Positions 57,910 to 64,000 of a stretch of 64,000 nt of DNA are shown here, in pieces. The position numbers and the translations under genes are program-made. Within the stretch, counting starts at the first letter, position 1, and each line of letters starts with the position of its first letter. Source of the stretch: Tetracladium setigerum (Eukaryota > Ascomycota > Leotiomycetes > Helotiales); NCBI GenBank assembly GCA_031472005.1, contig PZJY01000010.1, forward strand, positions 1,488,001-1,552,000. The letters are read 5' to 3'. Below the pieces are notes generated by a model that worked only from the letters and a program-made list of their open reading frames with translations, was not told the origin of the DNA and ran no database searches.

Positions 57910-59652
57910 TCACAAATTCCCATTTCTCTTCTTCGTCTGCCGACTCGTATGCTCCATCTCCTGCCTCAAGACCTCATTAAACTGCTCCCAGCCATCCAAG
58001 TACAAATGATGCCCGGCCTTCTGAATAATAACCACCTTCGCCGATCCATTCTCCGCATTCTTCTCTTCCGGCGTCGCCGTCCTTAACACACGCTCGCGCT
58101 CTTCCTTTAGCTTCTGCTCGGCTGCGAAACCGCCCGCAACGTCCATCCAGTCGTTTTCGCCATACATGAGAATGATGGGGATACCAGTTTCCTTTTGAAG
58201 CTTTTCTCGAGCTTCGGAGTTGGGTGTTTGGGAGGAGGTTCCGGAGGACGTGGATTGGCGGATTGGGACGGGGAGGGGAATGGGTTGCCGACCTACGCCT
58301 TGGATCCGGCGGATCAGGGGACTGCGTGCGAATGCGCCTGGTGCGAGGATATAAGCAAGTGCATATTCGCCACTTCCTCTCTGGCGGAAAAGGGAATATG
58401 CGTAGTCGTGGAGGACCTGCGATTCGTTTTCCGGTAGGTGTGAAAAACGTCTCGATGTCCATCCAGAAACGAAACGAGGGCCAAAAGGTCCCGCCCAGCG
58501 TACAATTGAGAAGGGAGAGATATTAGCGTCCCAGAGATAGGTCAGCCATTTCGGGAGAGGTTTTCGCTCGGGTTCTGCTGGGGTTTTTTTGGCTGGTGGA
58601 GCGTTGGTTTTGGCGTTTAGGAAGTTATTGTTGTCGCCACTGGTTTTGAGATTTCCATTTCTATTGACAATGTCGTCTTCTTGATCTTGTGTGAATTCGT
58701 TCGCCATGGTAGACTCTTCTGGTTCGGGCATTGCTGCTGAGACTGCGTATGGATCTTCGGGTATACCAACGGGAGAAGCCAGAATGAGTTTGTTGAGATG
58801 GCCAGGGTATTTTAAGGCGTAGGCGACGGCCATGTATCCTCCCATACTGTGGCCTAGAAGGGTAAATTTGTCGATTTTCTTGAGTATTCTCCATTCCTCC
58901 AGTGCATCAATGAACCAGGCCTCAGCCTCTGTAATTTTGCCTTGTTGGTCCTTGGCATGGATTCGGAAAGGTGGTCTGCTACTTCTTCCCATTCCAAGCA
59001 TGTCCAGAGCATACAGCTTCCAGCCTTTGACTCTACTTAAGCCCTCGAAGTTCTTGTAGAAAAAGCCCAAGCCTGCTCCATAGCCGTGCAGCATAACCAG
59101 GTTCTCTTCGACTTCTTCCCCCTCTCTTTCCACCGAGAATTCATTGATAGCCCGCTCCTTGCCACTCAAATTTACCAATCTCGAATGCCATGCTCGAGGA
59201 CCGTATGGGTCGGTAATGGAGGTTGTTCGGACGGGAGCCGCGGTCCTCGCGGGGTCACTATTGATCGAAGTCGAAGATTGATGTGCTGAGACGGGCGCAG
59301 ATCCGGTCTGGGTGTGTGTAGGAGGTTTTTGTAGGTAGGGAATAAAGGAGAGGACATTGTGTTCCGCCATAGCTGGCGAAACAGAAGTCCACCATTGCCC
59401 TACCGCTGCTTTGTAGCCCAGAGGAAAGTATGCTGGTTTTGCAGGTATCTCGCCTGCCTTTGCTCGTTGCGAAGCGAGGACTGGCTGTTGAGTTCGGCTC
59501 TCGCCTTCTGAACTGGTCGTTGCCATTGTAGAGTATGTGTGAGGTTTCGTGGTGGTGGTGGTGGGAGTTGTTGAGAGGAACCTCAAGTGGTGTTGGATAG
59601 CGATTCGCCCTGCAGTAAAGTCGCGAGGGATCGACGATAGTAGGAAAGACAC
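57910..59652 (-). CDS. Alpha/beta hydrolase of the ABHD4/5 (Cld1/Ict1-like) type
   Basis: Single-exon protein of 580 residues, probably a mitochondrial or lipid-droplet acyl hydrolase or acyltransferase acting on phospholipids. In yeast the group includes Cld1, the cardiolipin deacylase, and Ict1. Visible: an Arg/Ser/Thr-rich N-terminus compatible with mitochondrial targeting, ENLVMLHGYGAGLGFF (oxyanion), LYALDMLGMGRSSRP, nucleophile elbow LLGHSMGGYMAV with Ser269, LILASPVGIPEDP, then LMYGENDWMD (acid region) and KAGHHLYLDGWEQFN, which contains the HX4D acyltransferase-like motif and the catalytic His. A disordered insertion (about residues 315-365) is rich in Asn and Pro. It is divergent from SPO7, with about 1 kb between starts. 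Confidence 0.88.
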   Translation of the reverse strand: MSFLLSSIPRDFTAGRIAIQHHLRFLSTTPTTTTTKPHTYSTMATTSSEGESRTQQPVLASQRAKAGEIPAKPAYFPLGYKAAVGQWWTSVSPAMAEHNVLSFIPYLQKPPTHTQTGSAPVSAHQSSTSINSDPARTAAPVRTTSITDPYGPRAWHSRLVNLSGKERAINEFSVEREGEEVEENLVMLHGYGAGLGFFYKNFEGLSRVKGWKLYALDMLGMGRSSRPPFRIHAKDQQGKITEAEAWFIDALEEWRILKKIDKFTLLGHSMGGYMAVAYALKYPGHLNKLILASPVGIPEDPYAVSAAMPEPEESTMANEFTQDQEDDIVNRNGNLKTSGDNNNFLNAKTNAPPAKKTPAEPERKPLPKWLTYLWDANISPFSIVRWAGPFGPRFVSGWTSRRFSHLPENESQVLHDYAYSLFRQRGSGEYALAYILAPGAFARSPLIRRIQGVGRQPIPLPVPIRQSTSSGTSSQTPNSEAREKLQKETGIPIILMYGENDWMDVAGGFAAEQKLKEERERVLRTATPEEKNAENGSAKVVIIQKAGHHLYLDGWEQFNEVLRQEMEHTSRQTKKRNGNL

Positions 59653-60649
59653 GGTGGGTGATTGATGGTTGGTACGTTGAATAGGAAGGGACGAGAAGTA
59701 GACGGGCTACCTCTCGATTATATGTGAGCGTGTCAGGGACAGAAGGGTTGTCAACAGAAGTCCGGCCGACGTTGGACGGAGATAAGTTGGGAGAGTCCTA
59801 AATGCGCCGGCATAAATGATGATGGATGACGAGTAGTCCGTAAATAGTATTCCGACGATATCTTTTTTTTTCTTCCAAATTCATCCGCCAGATTCGTTCA
59901 ATAATGGCTGCCTAGTAGTGGACATTGGCATTGGCAATGGAGAGAATCAAATGTTATGACTGGGATCGGGAGACTGTTGTCTTCAATAGATGAGGCGCAT
60001 TCGCATTCGCATGCGGAGTCGGGAGAAGGTAGAAGACCGCCGGTTCAGGTAGTGTACAGTAAGTCGCACATCCCACCAAGTCTGTCTCAATATAAGATCT
60101 TACTTTGAGGAATTATACTTCTAAATATTTGAGATGCATTATTGAATGACCTTTGAAAATCTGAACATTCAATTCAGCTAGACACCAGGTTGCCTTAGTT
60201 GGGGCTAAGGTATATGCAATCGACTAAGTAATCTTACCTAGAGATGTAAAGATTTCCACATGTTCTGTCCCCTTCTGAGCATTCGGAGGTTGCAATGCGA
60301 AGTGACGACAACCAGCCGAAGCTTTTCGGGTCGTGCTGACCACTGCACTCTCCACTCCTCCCCCTGCAACACCAACACGGGGTCTCTCTCACCACAATCC
60401 CATGTGTCGCATTCAACAACACCAACCAACCAACCAACATCAGATGCCTAGGCAGATGAGCTAATAATCATTCATCCCATTCATTCATTCATTCATTCAT
60501 TCACACACTCTCTCGCTCTCTCTTTCTCTCTTCTCTGCCACCCGTGTATTTTACAACCCTATTATGCCGTAATTCGAACCTTTTCGGCGACAAACAGACT
60601 TTCCAGCTGTGCTCAACAATGAGCTTCGATTGCATCCATCTATCACAAC
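59653..60649. promoter_or_regulatory. Divergent promoter region with (ATTC)n run
   Basis: About 1 kb between the hydrolase (-) and SPO7 (+). It contains a tetranucleotide (CATT)n run at about 60477-60503, followed by a C/T-rich SPO7 leader. No specific binding site was identified. Confidence 0.45.
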
Positions 60650-62002
60650 ATGTCGAACTTGGATCAGCTGGTGAAGGGCGCGCCGCAGCCCGAAGCTGGC
60701 TTTAGACTTGCCTCTGCGAACTCCATCATTACCGTCGAGGATCCTACCAATACCGGGAGCGCAGTCGCAGACCCTTTGGCCTCACTGCCTTCATCTCCTC
60801 CGCAGATTTACCTTAACCTCCTGATTCTCGAAGCTTCTTTGCGCGCGCAATGGCTACAACTGCGAACTAGACGGCGCCAGCACACTTTTTTCTTGACACT
60901 ACTTTCTATCTGGTTGGTGTACTTCGGTTACGCTTTATTCTTTGCGCCTAGGGAGGATGGGTCAGGCGTTGGAGGCTCGGTATACTGGGCTGTTGAACTT
61001 GCAGAGAAAGTTTGCTTTATGGGTGGTGGAATCTTGTCAATCTTGATATGGGCAACCGGACAATGGGACAGGGGCGTCAGATGGCCAAGGAGATGGGTTG
61101 GACTTACGAATCGAGGATTAAGGGGCTTCAACTGCAAACTTGTCATTATCAAGCAGCCGTGGTGGAGAGAGCTCGCCTCGACAATTTCCTTCCTGTTCTC
61201 CTATGGGCTCTTCTCTAGTGAGAGTGAGAGTTCCTATCGATACGTGGATCACACAATTCTCAAGGAGACGGAGAAGGGGACCGGGCCGCAGAGTAACCTT
61301 CCAAACATAGATGAGGACGACGCGGCAGGTTACGAGGAAGACCTGGCTTCTGGAGGCGATTATATCAAACTTCTGCTGCTGCCAAAACCCTTTTCTCCAA
61401 GTTTTCGGGAGAACTGGGATGTGTTTCGCATGGATTACTGGGAGAAAGAGAATGAGCGTCGTGCGCTTTTGAGACAGAAGTTGAAGGCTCGAGAGCGCAA
61501 GATCGCAAAGGAAGAGGGTGGATGGTTGTGGTGGACCGGATATCGGGGATGGAAGCGCGGAAAGCCTACAGACCTCGAAAAGACTCATGTCGTTCGTCGA
61601 CATGGAAGCGTCGAGAAGGATATGAGGCGCCTTCGCGCTGGAAGCGTACGCTCAGGCTCTCACTCGAGAAACTCATCTCGGAGTGCCACCCCAGGCTTTG
61701 ATATTGAACTGGGGGGCACCGTTGGACATGTCAGACGGTCAAGTACTGCTTCGAATGCTTCTGCCAAAGGAAAGAGGAAGTCACTTTCCATATCGCGAGG
61801 CCACAATCGTTCATCCACCCCCGATGCACAGTCTCCTTTGCAGCGGGAGAACAGTTATACGAGTGTCTCGTCTCTGGATAGCGACCTTTCTGCGTTGCCT
61901 GCTGGGACTGATAGCGAATCCGTGAAGAGTTTGAGATCTTCTACTCGAGCTGGCAGTACCGGTCCAACAAGGACGTCTTTGAGAGTTTCAAAACAAGCGT
62001 AG
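60650..62002 (+). CDS. spo7: Spo7-like regulatory subunit of the Nem1-Spo7 phosphatase
   Basis: Spo7 binds the phosphatase Nem1 in the nuclear/ER membrane; together they dephosphorylate the phosphatidate phosphatase Pah1 and so control lipid synthesis and nuclear shape. Single exon, 450 residues. The conserved part (residues 52-200) has YLNLLILEASLRAQWLQLR, two membrane segments (about 78-98 and 118-136), then WPRRWVGLTNRGLRGFNCKLVI and KQPWWRELAS, followed by LLLLPKPFSPSFRENWDVFR. The tail from about 320 on is Ser/Arg-rich and disordered, longer than in yeast but usual in filamentous fungi. Start: the ATG at 60650 after CACAAC; an upstream out-of-frame ATG at 60619 is in the leader. Confidence 0.9.
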   Translation: MSNLDQLVKGAPQPEAGFRLASANSIITVEDPTNTGSAVADPLASLPSSPPQIYLNLLILEASLRAQWLQLRTRRRQHTFFLTLLSIWLVYFGYALFFAPREDGSGVGGSVYWAVELAEKVCFMGGGILSILIWATGQWDRGVRWPRRWVGLTNRGLRGFNCKLVIIKQPWWRELASTISFLFSYGLFSSESESSYRYVDHTILKETEKGTGPQSNLPNIDEDDAAGYEEDLASGGDYIKLLLLPKPFSPSFRENWDVFRMDYWEKENERRALLRQKLKARERKIAKEEGGWLWWTGYRGWKRGKPTDLEKTHVVRRHGSVEKDMRRLRAGSVRSGSHSRNSSRSATPGFDIELGGTVGHVRRSSTASNASAKGKRKSLSISRGHNRSSTPDAQSPLQRENSYTSVSSLDSDLSALPAGTDSESVKSLRSSTRAGSTGPTRTSLRVSKQA

Positions 62003-62922
62003 ATACCTGAGAGACATAATGATTTTTAATATTCCAATCAAATGCTGCTCGATTTCGCTTTTGCTATTTGGAGCAAATGATCTGGCCTAGTTGTGACTCG
62101 GAGCTTTAAGCTTTTGTAAATTACAATGCCCAAGAAACACAAGGGTTCTTCCAGAAGACGACAGATATAAGCTTTGATGATATCAAGTCAACGGTCATTT
62201 TATCCACTAAGGTATTGACTTATCTACCTAGGTACTCATTTCATACAAAGCTAAATTGCGAAGGAGGAAGTAGCTCGATGTTGCCAGGAACATGGTTAGC
62301 TTGTCTCGCCGAAATCCCCCCAATAACAAACAATATATTGTACTCAACATTTGAAATGCAATGCTTTTGACCATCTGATAGATTCCCTTTGGCTCATCAA
62401 AGTTACAGCTACCTCTACGAAACCACAATTGAACTGCGAAACTTAAATACAGCCTTGTGGTCAGCCTCGTCTCAGCCTCGCTTACCAAATCCGGTCTGCC
62501 TAACCTCCCCAGCTCGACTTGTGCCGTTGCCAGAAGAACCCAAAGCAAGCAATATTCGTTATCGTCAACCTTTCACATAACTCATGCGAGACTTACCGGT
62601 TGCCTCTGTCGGCTTCGAGTAACTTCTGTGATGTAAAATTCGATCATAGCTTCCCGATTTCCCAAGCTTCACATATAAACTTCGACCCCTCCTCGTCCAC
62701 ATCAAGTCCCTTCAACTTCTCACTCCCTCCCTTCAGCCTCTCACTCCCATCCTTCAACCTATCTACTGCAAATCGCAGCATCGCAAGAAATTTACTCCGC
62801 GAGTATGCTCTCGTCAGAAACAAAGCAACCGTCGCAATTATTGGGTGCTGTCCCATCGACTGAGTACTCCTGGCGGGCAAGTTCTGTTTTCCTCACATTG
62901 ACTGAATTAACACTAATATTTT
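62003..62922. other. Intergenic region and leader
   Basis: SPO7 3' flank and phosphatase promoter. A short ORF from 62805 could be a first exon of the phosphatase gene, but no donor in the right phase is clear. Confidence 0.4.
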
Positions 62923-63786
62923 ATGCAGGCTCCCTCTCCTCCGCACATTCATGTCCCACAGGCTCCCGAAGACAAAAGGCTTGTCCTGGCACCTTACAAC
63001 GGCTTCCAGTGCAGACCCCAACACAAGGATATCCTGGAACATATTACTCAACGCTCTGGACACACTATACTTCCAAGAGATTGGAAATATGATTTACGCA
63101 GACAAGCACAGCCTATCCTCGACTACCTCTACTTGGGGCCTTCAAGCGCAGCTCGCGACGTAGAATGGCTTAGGAAGGAAGGGGTCACACTGCTTCTAGT
63201 CATCCGAGACAGTACAATGGCCCAGGCCCGATTTCTAAGCGGCGACAAGGTTGCAAACCAACTTGGCATTGAGTCTGATTGTGTTGATGTCGCAGGGAAC
63301 ACAGAACTCATTGCAGCTTTCCCCAGAGCCATTGAGAGAATCAACGATCATCTTGTCGCTGTCTTCCAACATCGAACGAGCAACGGTATGTCTCCAAACG
63401 ATCCTGCAGCTTGCGGCAAAGTCTTGGTCTTCTGCGAATCTGGAAACGAGCGGTCGGCTACAGTCGTTGCTGCCTACATAATGCATATGTATAATCTTAG
63501 CGAGATTGCAGCTATACAGTGCATGCAAACCCAGCGATTCTGCGTTGCCTTTGATGATGGATTGAAGCACCTTCTCCGCAGCTATGGCGATCTTCTCCAA
63601 GCTCGAATTTCGGTTACTATAGACAGCTCTCAAGCACGCGTCTCAAACTTTACGGCCAAGTCTAAGCGCGGTCGAGATGATATGGATCAGGGTGCTGAAA
63701 TGGGGATTGATGGGGAGCATCAGGATGATGTGGAAAGGTTTGGCAAGCGAAGTGCCTTCACACCTTTCCACGATTCGACGAATTGA
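62923..63786 (+). CDS. Dual-specificity phosphatase-like protein (STYX-type motif context)
   Basis: Protein of 287 residues with a DSP fold: ILDYLYLGPSSAARDVEWLRKEGVTLLLVI (typical start), then VDVAGNTELIAAFPRAIERINDHL and the active-site loop VLVFCESGNERSATVVAAY, with Cys171 and Arg177 in CX5R. The residue before the Cys is Phe instead of the usual His, so activity may be altered, as in STYX-like relatives. After the domain comes MQTQRFCVAFDDGLKHLLRSYGDLLQAR and a hydrophilic tail with KSKRGRDD, a possible nuclear localisation signal. The chosen ATG overlaps TTTTATGCAG, which also looks like a 3' splice site preceded by CTAAT, so an upstream exon may replace the first two residues. Confidence 0.82.
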   Translation: MQAPSPPHIHVPQAPEDKRLVLAPYNGFQCRPQHKDILEHITQRSGHTILPRDWKYDLRRQAQPILDYLYLGPSSAARDVEWLRKEGVTLLLVIRDSTMAQARFLSGDKVANQLGIESDCVDVAGNTELIAAFPRAIERINDHLVAVFQHRTSNGMSPNDPAACGKVLVFCESGNERSATVVAAYIMHMYNLSEIAAIQCMQTQRFCVAFDDGLKHLLRSYGDLLQARISVTIDSSQARVSNFTAKSKRGRDDMDQGAEMGIDGEHQDDVERFGKRSAFTPFHDSTN

Positions 63787-64000
63787 ATCGATTTGGCTTA
63801 AGCGATTAGTGAATTTGGAACCGTTTGATAGCGTTCAGTTTCTGGGGTGGTTGCATGGATTTGGCGTTTGATGAATACCCGGAATTGAGAAATGGATGGT
63901 GGGTGCATATATTGGAGTTGCAGGCTAAGGGTCTCTAAGGTACTTTTAGTCCTTTTTCACAGGAGTTTTATCACACGGGCGGGCGAGGGACAATGCTTGT

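Noticed and set aside
1..64000. CRISPR arrays, bacterial operons, rRNA genes
   Set aside because: Spliceosomal introns show a eukaryotic chromosome. The tandem arrays are minisatellites without unique spacers, and no rRNA-like sequence was seen.

Overview
The window is chromosomal DNA of a filamentous ascomycete. Most genes are split by short introns (about 48-130 bp) with GTAAGT-type donors, CTAAC-like branch sites and CAG/TAG acceptors. The orthologues present (Fis1, Spc24, Spo7, Ctf18, a Zn2Cys6 regulator, an UNC93-like transporter) are typically fungal. My best guess is Leotiomycetes (Helotiales, Botrytis/Sclerotinia-like), but this rests on impression, not on a search.

Left flank (1-15.8 kb) is normal gene-dense DNA: a partial unrecognised gene (-), a small coiled-coil protein (+), a TatD-family hydrolase (-), a two-TM protein (+), kinetochore subunit SPC24 (-), mitochondrial fission factor FIS1 (+), a RING-H2 ubiquitin ligase (+) and a Zn2Cys6 regulator (-). 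Several models needed splice junctions that a simple ORF scan misses; they are given exon by exon.

The middle (about 15.9-41.3 kb) is a gene-poor accessory island. It holds two paralogous tyrosine recombinases (26.25-28.74 and 38.70-41.22 kb) with the R...HxxR...GH...Y set at the same spacing, a SNF2-like ATPase gene (21.8-25.0 kb), two orphan genes, two copies of an 18-bp-repeat (hexapeptide) gene, a 67-bp minisatellite present at two loci, and a 93-bp tandem duplication whose copies differ almost only by transitions. Shared tails, shared minisatellites and shared intron positions suggest one family of related elements duplicated inside the island. This is the part that could be a poorly described mobile system.

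Right flank (41.5-64 kb) returns to normal genes: CTF18 (+), a perfect 41-bp-arm hairpin, an AMID-like FAD oxidoreductase (+), 4.3 kb without a gene, an UNC93-like transporter (+), a decayed Tc1/mariner relic with a neighbouring decayed ORF, a DUF4267 protein (-), an ABHD4/5-type alpha/beta hydrolase (-), SPO7 (+) and a dual-specificity phosphatase (+).

A caution applies to the whole window. Single-base frame breaks, many in short homopolymers, interrupt otherwise well-preserved genes (TatD, Zn2Cys6, SNF2-like, second recombinase, CTF18, FAD oxidoreductase). They look more like consensus sequencing errors than real decay, so broken reading frames should not be read as pseudogenes without read support.
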